Shown one piece after another: positions 27,311-36,688 of a stretch of 64,000 bases of DNA (the first letter of the stretch is position 1; the number at the start of each line of letters is the position of its first letter). Source of the DNA: Labilibacter marinus (GTDB lineage Bacteria; Bacteroidota; Bacteroidia; Bacteroidales; Marinilabiliaceae); NCBI RefSeq assembly GCF_001659685.2, contig NZ_LXYE02000024.1, forward strand, positions 1 through 64,000, written 5' to 3'. The notes under the pieces are model-generated. The model worked only from the letters and a program-made list of their open reading frames with translations. It had not been told where the DNA came from and made no database searches. The position numbers and the translations under genes are program-made.

Positions 27311-30097
27311 CTATCCAACTACCACATTAATAATCTTTTTAGGAACAATAATCATTTTCCTAATTGATTTACCTTCCAACCATTTTTGAGCACTTTCGTG
27401 AGATTTAACAGCGGCTTCAATGGCATCGTTAGTAGCATCAACAGGCATATCTAACTTAAAGCGCATTTTACCATTAAATGATACCGGATAGCTAAAAGTA
27501 GATTCTGCTAAGTGAGAAGCATCAAATACTGGCCATTCAGCATCACATACTGTTTCTGTTTTACCTAATTTCTCCCATAGGTCTTCTGACATATGTGGAG
27601 CAAAAGGAGCTAATAATACGGTAAGCGGCTCAAGTATTTCACGTTTGTTGCATTTTAACGAACCTAACTCGTTTACACAAATCATAAAGGCACTAACGCA
27701 GGTGTTAAAAGAGAACTTCTCTATATCGTCAGAAATCTTTTTGATGGTTTTGTGCAATACTTTAAACTCATCTTTACTTGGCTTTTCATCGGAGATGTTA
27801 AGCTTTTCGTCCTTATCGTAGAATAAACGCCATGTTTTACGTAAGAACTTGTGTACCCCATCAATACCATTGGTATCCCAAGGCTTACTTTGCTCTAATG
27901 GCCCAAGGAACATCTCATATAAACGAAGTGTATCTGCACCGTAATCCTCAATAATATCATCAGGGTTAACCACGTTAAACATCGACTTCGACATTTTCTC
28001 CACAGCCCAACCACATACATATTTGCCATCTTCTAGTACAAACTCAGCATCTTTGTATTCAGGGTTCCAGTTTTTAAACTTTTCAAGATCCAATACATCG
28101 TTACTCACAATATTTACATCAACGTGTATGGCGGTAGTATCGTAATCTCCTTTTAGGTTTAGAGAAACAAACTTATTGGTACCATTAATTCTATATACAA
28201 AGTTAGAACGACCTTGTATCATACCCTGGTTAATTAGCTTTTTGTATGGCTCATCTTTAATTACATGACCCATATCGTATAAAAACTTATTCCAGAAACG
28301 TGAATAGATCAAGTGACCAGTGGCATGCTCGGTTCCTCCGATATATAAATCAACATCTTGCCAATATTCGTTGGCCTCTTTACCCACTAATGCTTTGTCG
28401 TTTTTAGGATCCATGTAACGTAGGTAGTACGCCGATGAACCTGCAAAACCAGGCATGGTATTTAACTCCAATGGATAAGCATCTTTATATACCCAATTTT
28501 TAGCACGTCCCAAAGGCGGCTCTCCTTGCTCGGTAGGTAAAAACTTATCTATTTCGGGTAACTCCAAAGGTAAATCAGCTGCATCTACCATTTGAGGCAT
28601 ATCATCCTTATAATATACTGGGAATGGCTCTCCCCAATAACGCTGACGGCTAAAGATAGCATCGCGCAAGCGATAGTTGGTTTGAACATCGCCTACTTTC
28701 TTCTCGCGAATATATTCTTTGGTTTTAGCAATGGCCTCTGGTACAGATAAACCGTTTAAGAAATCAGAGTTAATCATAGTACCCGCTTTGGAGTCCTTTG
28801 AATCTTCCCAAGTAGCCGTGTCGCTGGCTTCTCCTCCTTCAGGAATAACCACCTGAATAATAGGTAAGTTAAACTGACGAGCGAATTTAAAGTCGCGTGT
28901 ATCGTGCCCAGGAACGGCCATTACAGCACCTGTTCCGTAACCTGCCAACACGTAATCACCCACCCAAATAGGAATCTCTTCACCATTTAAAGGGTTGATA
29001 GCATACGAACCTGAAAATACACCTGTTACCTTATCTACTTCGGCCTGACGCTCTCGCTCAGTACGTTTTGCAGTAGCTTTAACATAAGCCTCCACTTCGT
29101 CTTTTTGATCAGCCGTTGTTAACTGAGCTGTTAAATCGCTTTCAGGTGCTAGTACCATAAAGCTTACACCAAACACTGTGTCGGCACGAGTGGTAAAAAT
29201 ATCCATTACAATGTCTGAATCTTTTACCTGAAACTTCATCTCAGCACCTTCGCTTTTACCAATCCAGTTACGCTGCATCTCTTTAAGCGAGTCTGTCCAG
29301 TCCACATCGTTTAAGCCTTGTAGTAACCTTTCGGAATAGGCAGAAACGCGTAGCAACCATTGGCGCATTAACTTTTGCTCTACAGGATGACCACCACGTA
29401 CCGAGATACCTTCTTTTACCTCGTCGTTGGCTAATACGGTTCCTAAAGCAGGACACCAATTAACCATGGTATCAGCCAAGTAAGCCAAACGGTAGTTTAA
29501 TAATATTTCTTGTTGTTCTTTCTCTGATTTTACTTTCCACTCATCAGCGGTAAAGGCCAGCTTTTCGGTTTGTGCTACATCTAAACCTGATGTACCCGCA
29601 GCATTAAAGGCTTCTACTAATGTTGAAATGGGCGCCGCTTTTTTAGCTTGATTACAGTAGTAGCTATCAAACATTTGGGTGAAGGCCCATTGTGTCCAGT
29701 GATAATACGATGGATCACATGTTTTAATTTCTCGATCCCAATCGTAGCAAAAGCCAATTTTATCCAACTGTTCGCGGTAACGCTCTAAGTTCTTTTCAGT
29801 GGTAATTGCTGGGTGCTGACCGGTTTGGATAGCATACTGCTCTGCTGGCAAACCATAGGCATCATAACCCATTGGGTGCAATACATTAAAGCCATTTAAT
29901 CGTTTAAAACGACTGTAAATGTCGGAAGCAATATAACCGAGTGGATGACCAACATGTAGTCCTGCTCCCGATGGATAAGGGAACATATCCAAAACGTAGA
30001 ATTTAGGACGGTCTTTGTCAATTTCAACTTTGTAGGTCTTGTTTTTTACCCATTGCTTCTGCCATTTGGTTTCAATGGCTTTAAAATTGTAATCCAT
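27311..30097 (-). CDS. leuS: Leucine--tRNA ligase
   Basis: A 928-residue class I aminoacyl-tRNA synthetase charging tRNA-Leu. The HIGH motif is H48-V-G-H51 within [16 protein letters not shown], and the K-M-S-K-S motif is at 701-705. The CP1 editing domain that removes mischarged amino acids lies between them (about 260-490), with the T-R-x-D-T-x-F-G-V threonine-rich segment near 305-315. An anticodon-binding domain occupies about 745-870. It is somewhat longer than the E. coli enzyme (860), as is usual in Bacteroidetes. The gene is monocistronic with its own terminator. Confidence 0.98.
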   Translation of the reverse strand: MDYNFKAIETKWQKQWVKNKTYKVEIDKDRPKFYVLDMFPYPSGAGLHVGHPLGYIASDIYSRFKRLNGFNVLHPMGYDAYGLPAEQYAIQTGQHPAITTEKNLERYREQLDKIGFCYDWDREIKTCDPSYYHWTQWAFTQMFDSYYCNQAKKAAPISTLVEAFNAAGTSGLDVAQTEKLAFTADEWKVKSEKEQQEILLNYRLAYLADTMVNWCPALGTVLANDEVKEGISVRGGHPVEQKLMRQWLLRVSAYSERLLQGLNDVDWTDSLKEMQRNWIGKSEGAEMKFQVKDSDIVMDIFTTRADTVFGVSFMVLAPESDLTAQLTTADQKDEVEAYVKATAKRTERERQAEVDKVTGVFSGSYAINPLNGEEIPIWVGDYVLAGYGTGAVMAVPGHDTRDFKFARQFNLPIIQVVIPEGGEASDTATWEDSKDSKAGTMINSDFLNGLSVPEAIAKTKEYIREKKVGDVQTNYRLRDAIFSRQRYWGEPFPVYYKDDMPQMVDAADLPLELPEIDKFLPTEQGEPPLGRAKNWVYKDAYPLELNTMPGFAGSSAYYLRYMDPKNDKALVGKEANEYWQDVDLYIGGTEHATGHLIYSRFWNKFLYDMGHVIKDEPYKKLINQGMIQGRSNFVYRINGTNKFVSLNLKGDYDTTAIHVDVNIVSNDVLDLEKFKNWNPEYKDAEFVLEDGKYVCGWAVEKMSKSMFNVVNPDDIIEDYGADTLRLYEMFLGPLEQSKPWDTNGIDGVHKFLRKTWRLFYDKDEKLNISDEKPSKDEFKVLHKTIKKISDDIEKFSFNTCVSAFMICVNELGSLKCNKREILEPLTVLLAPFAPHMSEDLWEKLGKTETVCDAEWPVFDASHLAESTFSYPVSFNGKMRFKLDMPVDATNDAIEAAVKSHESAQKWLEGKSIRKMIIVPKKIINVVVG

Positions 30098-30525
30098 ATT
30101 AGTATGTGTCTTAATATTCTTCTATAAAGCTTAATAATTACTCATTAAGCATGAAGCTGCGAAATTATAAAATCTTTTAGAATTTGAGCGAGAAATGATT
30201 AATGAGTTTTAGCGTAGGATAAAAGTAGTTTGGTAAGTAGTTAAACCCGGATTATGTATTAGAGTATTGTAATGAGGAATGAAAATACAAATAATCAAGG
30301 ATTTGTTGAGACGAATCATAGCACCGCTATGGTGAGTTGAGACAAGTTAGTTTACTTCTTGATTAGAAGTAGTTTCATTTCGTAATAGGTTTTCTAATGC
30401 ATATTGCGGGTTTAATGCTATGAGTAAATTGTATGTCATGCCTTTTATTCAAAAGTTTTTATAAATTTGCGCGTCTTAGGAAAAAGCTAGCGTATATACG
30501 ATATTTAGTGTACCTACCACAAATA
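30098..30525. other. Intergenic region between leuS and tRNA-Arg
   Basis: No gene is seen. The region holds two copies of GTTGAGAC (30305-30312 and 30336-30343) flanking a short inverted repeat CATAGC/GCTATG at about 30318-30332. See the finding on GAGAC repeats on both sides of the tRNA gene. Confidence 0.5.
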
Positions 30526-30597
30526 GGCCCCTTAGTTCAATGGATAGAATACTGGATTCCGGTTCCAGCGATACGAGTTCGAATCTCGTAGGGGTCA
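30526..30597 (+). tRNA. tRNA-Arg (anticodon CCG)
   Basis: A full cloverleaf can be drawn. The acceptor stem GGCCCCT pairs with AGGGGTC with one G-T wobble and discriminator A. The D arm is GTTC/GAAT, and the anticodon stem CTGGA/TCCAG encloses loop TTCCGGT, giving anticodon CCG for codon CGG. A four-base variable loop is followed by the T arm ACGAG/CTCGT with loop TTCGAAT. CCA is not encoded. Confidence 0.95.
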
Positions 30598-31184
30598 CTT
30601 CGCAATATCTCAATTTGATACAAAAGCGCATAAAACATAGGTTTTATGCGCTTTTGTTGCTTAAAAGGGGGTCAAATAAGACAATAAGTAGCATATCAAT
30701 CGAGACTAAATCGAGACCTTTTTAAGTAAGGTGAGGATGTTCTCCGACGGAATTTATCTTTAATTTATGCTTGTCGGAATCGGATCAAGTAATAGTAGAT
30801 TTAAGGTGCATGTATATTGGTAGAATAGAGGGGGAATGGAACTAAATTGTCTAAGTGTTACATTTTGTGTTGAATATGTAGTTGTGAGTGGGAGTGTTCA
30901 CTCCTGTGTTCACTGAACTATTTTAGATATAAAAAGGATTTTGACTTTATCTTTAATTAGTTATGACTCCTATAATTCTTTGTTTGTATATAAGAACGTA
31001 CTTGGTGTATTAATGTATGACTTGGTGTTTTTTAATTATATGTTTTTTTAGTTTATCTATGAATCTTACCGTAAGCTACAAAGCTTCATTTGTGAAGATA
31101 GATAGGGTTCAGAGTGCTTTTTTACTTTCAGGTGCTATTATAACATTTTATTCACTTTTGAAGCTCAGTAAATTAACATTAAAG
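30598..31184. other. Intergenic region downstream of tRNA-Arg
   Basis: No gene is seen. Contents: the strong hairpin at 30621-30656; a GGGGTCA at about 30667-30674 that echoes the tRNA 3' end; a tandem pair of ATCGAGAC (30699-30706 and 30710-30717); and a direct repeat GTGTTCACT near 30896-30918. No integrase or transposase gene is left in the window, so any past insertion is only suggested. Confidence 0.45.
30621..30656 (+). terminator. Strong hairpin after tRNA-Arg
   Basis: A perfect 16-base-pair stem (30621-30636 with 30641-30656, loop ATAG) begins 23 bases after the tRNA. The 3' arm ends in TTTTG and is followed by T-rich sequence, so it should terminate the tRNA transcript. Confidence 0.75.
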
Positions 31185-34100
31185 TTAGTGTTTGTAAAAG
31201 TAGGCTTTAGGAGTTGTATTATAAGCTTTTTTAAAGCATTTGGTAAAGTAAGATTGACTGCTAAAACCTACTTTAAAGGCTACCTCGTTAAAAGTACAGT
31301 TTGAGGTTTTTACGAGCTCAATGGCCAACTTTACACGTACTAAATTAACAAAGTCGGATGTGCTCAAACCAGAAAGTGATTTTATTTTACGGTGCAACTG
31401 ACTTCGACTAATCATGAGTTCTTCCGTGAGCATTTCAATACCAAAATTTTCCTCTGAGATATTTTTTTCGATAACAGCCTTCACTCTGTTTAAAAAGAAG
31501 TTATCTAAACTTCCCACTTCTATGGTTTTTTCAGAAGTAAATTGTTTGCTGAAGTTTTCGCGTATACGTTGGCGTTGTTTTAAAATATTTTGAATCTGTT
31601 TTAATAAAACCAATTCGTCGAATGGTTTAGTAATGTAAGCATCTGCACCTTTATCTAAGCCTGCAACCATATTTTCGGATGATGATAAAGCAGTAAGTAA
31701 AATAACTGGAATATGGCTCGTTTCTACTTTGGTTTTTACAATAGTACAAAATTCTATACCGTCCATTTTTGGCATCATCACATCAGAAACAATTAAATCA
31801 ATATTTCTATTTTTTATAACCTGAAGTGCTTCTTCTCCGTTACTGGCATAAACTACTTGATAGTACTGTTTCAGATATTTACATATAAATTTGCTAAAAT
31901 CAGGGTTGTCCTCTACTACCAAAATAGTGTGACTATCCAAAGGGGTGTTGTTAGCTTCAATCGCGGTAAGCTCCGTTTGTCCTTTGTTATAGTTTTTTAC
32001 TTCTTGATGACTCTCATAAAGCATTTTTTGTGCTTTTTGCTTGGTTGGGAGCAATAAGGTAAAGCAAGAACCCTTTCCAGCATTGCTTTGAACAATTATT
32101 TTACCATGATGTAATAAGGTAAACTCTTTACATATAGACAGGCCAATACCACTTCCTTTAATTGTCTTTCGGTTTTTATTGCCTTCATTTACTTGCTCAA
32201 AGCGATTGAATATTTTAAATAGACTTTCGCTCTCAATACCAATGCCGTTGTCTTCAATAGCAATTTCAATATATTCGTCCACATGTAATTCACCAAAGCT
32301 TAATTGGCTATTGTAATCACTACGATTAGTGCTAACAGAATTATTTATAGAAGCTTTTATGGTTCCTCCATCTGATACGTATTTGTATGCATTGGATAAT
32401 AGGTTATAAATAATGGTGTCTACTTTTTCACGATCGGCTTCAATTCTAATTGAGTCAAAGGAACTGTCTAATATAAAATCAATTTGACGAGCTTTTGATT
32501 CTGAGGAAAAGCTTTTTTGTATTAGCTTGGTGAATTCAATTATATCAAATTTTGAAATATTTAATTTGCTCTTTCCTCGTTCCAGTTTTCTAAGGTCAAT
32601 AATCTGATTAATTAGTTGTAATAATCTGTTTGAGCTGGATTTAATTACTTCTAATTCTTCACGTTGGTCATGCGTAATATTATCGGCTTTTATTAATTTG
32701 TTAATAGGCCAAGATATAAGTGTTAATGGAGTTCTGAATTCGTGCGATATATTTGTGAAGAATTTGAGTTTCATTTCATGTATTTGCTCTTCATTTTCGC
32801 GTTGGTTTTTTTCATGTAAAATGGCGCGTTGTAACTTTATTCGCTCAATATAAAAATGGCTGATAAAATAAATAAATAAGCCTAATAGCATGGTGTATAT
32901 TAAAAGTGCCCAAGGGGTTTTGTACCAAAAATTTTCAATTTTTATATTAAGTTGAGTAGGTGTGTCATTCCAAATTCCATCGTTATTACACGCTTTTACT
33001 TCAAAAATATAATCTCCCGCTTTCATATTATTAAATAAAGCAGAACCTACACTATTGGTATGTATCCAGTTGTCATTATAGTTTGCAAGTCTGTATTTAT
33101 ATCTGTTTTTTTCCGGCATAAGATAATTATCTGCAGAAAAATGAATCCTAAAGGTGTTGTTATTGGGTTTTAGTATGATGGGATCAATTAGTTTATTAAA
33201 GGAATAGTTTAAATGTATTTTTTCGTTGTTATTTAATGTGATATGATTAATAAAGGTAGTAGGTTTCTTCGTGTTAATTTTAACATTGAAAGGGTTAATG
33301 GTGGTAAATCCATTGGTTCCTCCAAAGTATAAATTTGAGTTACTATCTTGGTAAATTGATTGTGGACAAAATAGGTTACTCTGTATTCCATCGGCATGTA
33401 AAAAGTGACGAAAGGAATTTTGTGTTGGATGATACAATACTAAACCATCATTTGAAGTAATCCATATTCGCTTCTGCTTATCTTCAATAATACCATATAT
33501 ATCTTTCCCCTTTAATAAACCATTAGCATCAAATGTTTCGTATTCGTGAGAACCCGGATGATAAATAAGTATGCCATTGTTTTTAGTACCTATCCATATT
33601 TCACCTGAAGAAAACTCGTATAGGCAATAAATAGACGCTTGCCTATATTCTGATAAAAACTGCTTGTTGGCCAAACGGCTCACCTGTCCTGTAGGAAGAT
33701 CAATTTTGTATAAAAAACCAAATAAAGTTCCTAACCATAAATTGGAATTAGAATCTTTAAGAATGGATTGTATGGGCCTGTCTGATAGAGTTTTCCCAAT
33801 GGGTGTTGTGTTAAAGCATCGTGTGGTAGTTTTTGTGTTAAAATGATAAAACAATAACCCTTGATATAATGTACCTACCCAAATGCCAGAATCTTCTGCA
33901 CATAATGAATACACGCTTGTAGAAGATGATAATTGCTGACCATTTATAGATAAATCTATAGGTTCGAATTTCTTGTTCTTTGCTTTTTTTCGCCATAAAC
34001 CATTTCTAAAAGTACCCACCCAAATATCATTATTTATGTCTTTACAAATAGTTTTAATATTTTGAATATTGGCATCATTACCTAGTTCTATAGCTGAAAA

Positions 34101-35237
34101 CTTTTGTGTATTTAAATCAAAGGTGTTTAAGCCACCAACTTCAGTTCCTATTAGTATTTCCTGATCGTTTAATTGCAAAAAAGAACTTACCGTGTTGTTA
34201 CTGATAGAATTATTTAGTGGTTGGTGCCTGAAAGATTTAAAGTTGTTATCCGAATGGTGTATAAGGGAAACGCCACCCGACCAAGTTCCAATCCAGATAC
34301 CACCTTGCTTATCTTCAAATATTTCATAAATAGAGTTGTGTGGTAAACCATTATAATCATCTTGTTTAAAGTGCTTAATTTTTTTTCCATTATCCATAAA
34401 AAGCCCTTCGTAGCAACCGTACCATATTCTTCCATAGGTATCTTTTTTTATTATCCTCACATGGCCATTGTTAGCTTTGCAATTTTTATTGAATGAGATC
34501 TTACGAATAAAATTGCCTTCTATATCATATAAATGAGCTCCATTTCCTTCTGTACCAACCCATATATGTCTATAATCAGAATATATGCAGTTAATATTAT
34601 ATTGCTTAGTTATTATTTTCGTTAGCTTATTGCTTTTAGGATAAAACCTAAATACGTCACCAGTTCTGGTTCCTATCCATACTCTATTTTGATGATCTGT
34701 ATATAAATAATTGGGTGATTGAATAACATGTGTGCCGATTCGAGTCATTATTTGGCTTGATATATCTAAAATGCCAAAATGAAATGCATCAATTACTAAT
34801 AGTTTATTGTCAGCTGTTTTGGCCACTGTAATAACAGAATCATTCGCTATGGATTGATCTTCGTAGGTGTATTTTATTTTACTGAAGTTTTGTTCCTGTC
34901 GGTTAAATCTGCATAAACCTTGGTTAGTAGATACCCATAAATTGTTTTCCCCATCAGCAAATACATCGTTTATAAATTCATTAGGGAGACTTAAGGATTC
35001 TTTAATGGAAGGAATAAACCAATTCGTATGTTGCGAATCGTATCTTATTAAACCTTGATTTGTACCAATCCATATATATCCAATGTTATCTTGAGTAATG
35101 CTATTAATACCTTTTAAGGTGAAACCACCTACAGGTGATATTCTGCGGAACTTAATATCATTAATCTGAGCACTGACACATGTGAAATTAACTATCAGTA
35201 ATAAAAGCAGATATTTTTTAAAGTTTGTTTCGCTCAT
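31185..35237 (-). CDS. Hybrid two-component system regulator (HTCS) of PUL 1
   Basis: A 1350-residue one-protein signalling system of the kind that controls polysaccharide-utilisation loci in Bacteroidetes. Domain order: signal peptide (1-24); about fourteen Reg_prop propeller repeats (W-I-G-T motifs) forming the periplasmic glycan sensor (about 30-690); a Y_Y_Y domain (about 695-765); one membrane helix (about 775-797); HisKA with His832 in S-H-E-F-R-T-P-L-T; HATPase_c (about 925-1050); receiver with phospho-Asp1152 in V-S-D-V-M-M-P-K-M-D-G; and an AraC-type DNA-binding domain (about 1245-1350). It diverges from the GH88-SusC-SusD-GH2 operon across about 240 bases, which makes that operon the likely target. 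The inducing glycan is not readable from the sequence. Confidence 0.95.
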   Translation of the reverse strand: MSETNFKKYLLLLLIVNFTCVSAQINDIKFRRISPVGGFTLKGINSITQDNIGYIWIGTNQGLIRYDSQHTNWFIPSIKESLSLPNEFINDVFADGENNLWVSTNQGLCRFNRQEQNFSKIKYTYEDQSIANDSVITVAKTADNKLLVIDAFHFGILDISSQIMTRIGTHVIQSPNYLYTDHQNRVWIGTRTGDVFRFYPKSNKLTKIITKQYNINCIYSDYRHIWVGTEGNGAHLYDIEGNFIRKISFNKNCKANNGHVRIIKKDTYGRIWYGCYEGLFMDNGKKIKHFKQDDYNGLPHNSIYEIFEDKQGGIWIGTWSGGVSLIHHSDNNFKSFRHQPLNNSISNNTVSSFLQLNDQEILIGTEVGGLNTFDLNTQKFSAIELGNDANIQNIKTICKDINNDIWVGTFRNGLWRKKAKNKKFEPIDLSINGQQLSSSTSVYSLCAEDSGIWVGTLYQGLLFYHFNTKTTTRCFNTTPIGKTLSDRPIQSILKDSNSNLWLGTLFGFLYKIDLPTGQVSRLANKQFLSEYRQASIYCLYEFSSGEIWIGTKNNGILIYHPGSHEYETFDANGLLKGKDIYGIIEDKQKRIWITSNDGLVLYHPTQNSFRHFLHADGIQSNLFCPQSIYQDSNSNLYFGGTNGFTTINPFNVKINTKKPTTFINHITLNNNEKIHLNYSFNKLIDPIILKPNNNTFRIHFSADNYLMPEKNRYKYRLANYNDNWIHTNSVGSALFNNMKAGDYIFEVKACNNDGIWNDTPTQLNIKIENFWYKTPWALLIYTMLLGLFIYFISHFYIERIKLQRAILHEKNQRENEEQIHEMKLKFFTNISHEFRTPLTLISWPINKLIKADNITHDQREELEVIKSSSNRLLQLINQIIDLRKLERGKSKLNISKFDIIEFTKLIQKSFSSESKARQIDFILDSSFDSIRIEADREKVDTIIYNLLSNAYKYVSDGGTIKASINNSVSTNRSDYNSQLSFGELHVDEYIEIAIEDNGIGIESESLFKIFNRFEQVNEGNKNRKTIKGSGIGLSICKEFTLLHHGKIIVQSNAGKGSCFTLLLPTKQKAQKMLYESHQEVKNYNKGQTELTAIEANNTPLDSHTILVVEDNPDFSKFICKYLKQYYQVVYASNGEEALQVIKNRNIDLIVSDVMMPKMDGIEFCTIVKTKVETSHIPVILLTALSSSENMVAGLDKGADAYITKPFDELVLLKQIQNILKQRQRIRENFSKQFTSEKTIEVGSLDNFFLNRVKAVIEKNISEENFGIEMLTEELMISRSQLHRKIKSLSGLSTSDFVNLVRVKLAIELVKTSNCTFNEVAFKVGFSSQSYFTKCFKKAYNTTPKAYFYKH

Positions 35238-35390
35238 AGTTTGAATAAAATGTAAACAGATGCTAAAAATAGTAATAGTAGCTTAACTCCCTATATCACT
35301 ATTGTTGTATTGTTGAAACAATAGTAAAAAAGCGCAACAATAATGCGAGTAATAAGACATTAGTGTAAAAATATGTTAGCAATGCAAGGG

Positions 35391-35398
35391 TATATTTG
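35391..35398 (+). promoter_or_regulatory. -7 promoter element of the PUL 1 operon
   Basis: TATATTTG, a perfect TAnnTTTG, lies 17 bases before a 21-codon micro-ORF and 79 bases before GH88. No clear -33 TTG is seen, as is common for promoters that need an activator. Confidence 0.5.
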
Positions 35399-35414
35399 AT
35401 TATACATAATGACC

Positions 35415-35480
35415 ATGTTAAAAATAGGTCTTAGTTATGGAATAATGGTTTTAGCAGTTACGAGTAGTTGTAATAAATGA
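35415..35480 (+). CDS. 21-residue lipoprotein-signal-like micro-ORF upstream of GH88
   Basis: This short frame reads from ATG at 35415 to TGA at 35478-35480. The 21 residues look like a bare lipoprotein signal peptide: Met-Leu-Lys, a hydrophobic run, then V-T-S-S-C-N-K and stop. Its TGA overlaps the ATG of the GH88 gene as ATGA, in another frame. It may couple translation into GH88, or be the stub of a lost lipoprotein gene whose body was deleted. Whether it is translated is unknown, and a chance frame of this length is possible. Confidence 0.35.
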   Translation: MLKIGLSYGIMVLAVTSSCNK

Positions 35481-36676
35481 AAATCCCTTACAAAATGAAT
35501 AAAATTAAATTTCTAATTCTTGCCTTAATATTTTGTGCTTGTAGTATTAAAAAAGATACAAATAACACAATGTTGACTATTAACGAGGTCGAGGAAAAAC
35601 TTAAAGTTTCAGTTGATATTTTTGATGAAGAGCGTAGCGAAAAGTTTATATCGCCTCGATCAATAGAAGATGACTCTATTATTATGGTACCAGCAAAAGA
35701 TTGGACTAGCGGATTTTTTCCTGGAGAACTTTGGATGATGTATGAACTTACAAAGGATGAGTTTTGGAAAGAGGTAGCAACAAAATATACTTTGCCTCTT
35801 GAACAGGAAAAATTGAATGGAAAAACCCATGATATGGGCTTTAAGGTTTATTGCAGTTTTGGCAAAGCCTGGGAGCTAACTAAAAATCCTCAATATCGGG
35901 ATATTCTTGTTCAATCGGCAAAAACGTTAGCTACTCGATTTAATCCTAGTGTGGGTTGCATACGTTCTTGGGATCATAACTCAGACAAGTGGGATTATCC
36001 AGTTATCATTGATAATATGATGAATCTGGAGTTGCTGTTTTGGGCTGCAAAAGAAACTGGCAACAAGATGTATAAAGAAATAGCTATTCGTCATGCACAA
36101 ACTACAATGCAAAACCATTTTCGAGAGGACCATTCCACATATCACGTAGTTGATTATCATCCAGAAACAGGCCAGGTAGAGAATAGACATACTCATCAAG
36201 GTTATGCCCACGAAAGTGCATGGAGTAGAGGACAAGCTTGGGGTTTATATGGATATACAATGGTATTTAGAGAAACACAAGATTCTGTTTTCTTAGCTCA
36301 GGCTGAAAAGATTGCATCATTCATTTTAAATCATCCGAATTTACCTGAGCATAAAATTCCCTATTGGGATTTCAATGCTCCAGAAATTCCTAACGAACCA
36401 TATGATGCTTCGGCAGCTGCAGTTATTGGTTCAGCATTGTATGAACTAAGTACATATTCAAATAATGGAGAAGCATATTTAAAAGCGGCGGATAAAATAT
36501 TAGAAAGTTTATCTAGTCCTGAATTTTTAGCTGACCCGATTAAAAATCATGGATTTCTTCTGATGCATTCAACAGGTTCAAAGCCGCATCATTCAGAAAT
36601 TGATGTACCCTTAGTTTATGCAGACTATTATTTCATTGAAATGTTTCTACGAAAATCACATCTAAACACTTTATAA
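35477..36676 (+). CDS. Unsaturated glucuronyl hydrolase (GH88), lipoprotein
   Basis: A 399-residue enzyme of glycoside hydrolase family 88, which removes the 4,5-unsaturated uronic acid left at the non-reducing end by polysaccharide lyases, by hydrating the double bond. Asp119 (T-H-D-M-G-F) and Asp179 (I-I-D-N-M-M-N-L) correspond to the two conserved catalytic aspartates. Other family marks are H-Q-G-Y-x-x-E-S-A-W-S-R-G-Q-A-W near 220-240 and a W-D-F/Y-N-A-P segment near 295. The N-terminus is a lipoprotein signal with Cys near 22. Met7 (base 35495) is a plausible alternative start. It is the first enzyme of PUL 1 and ends 12 bases before SusC, so they are cotranscribed. Confidence 0.9.
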   Translation: MKIPYKMNKIKFLILALIFCACSIKKDTNNTMLTINEVEEKLKVSVDIFDEERSEKFISPRSIEDDSIIMVPAKDWTSGFFPGELWMMYELTKDEFWKEVATKYTLPLEQEKLNGKTHDMGFKVYCSFGKAWELTKNPQYRDILVQSAKTLATRFNPSVGCIRSWDHNSDKWDYPVIIDNMMNLELLFWAAKETGNKMYKEIAIRHAQTTMQNHFREDHSTYHVVDYHPETGQVENRHTHQGYAHESAWSRGQAWGLYGYTMVFRETQDSVFLAQAEKIASFILNHPNLPEHKIPYWDFNAPEIPNEPYDASAAAVIGSALYELSTYSNNGEAYLKAADKILESLSSPEFLADPIKNHGFLLMHSTGSKPHHSEIDVPLVYADYYFIEMFLRKSHLNTL

Positions 36677-36688
36677 AATCTACAATTT

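Noticed and set aside
27207-27389. 60-residue frame across the leuS terminator
   Set aside because: It lies over the terminator and antisense to the leuS C-terminus; a chance frame.
30540-30725. 61-residue open frame over tRNA-Arg
   Set aside because: It begins inside the tRNA gene and runs through the terminator hairpin; no protein-like features.
31017-31304. 95-residue open frame at the end of the hybrid regulator
   Set aside because: It overlaps the conserved AraC domain of the regulator on the opposite strand and has no family resemblance.
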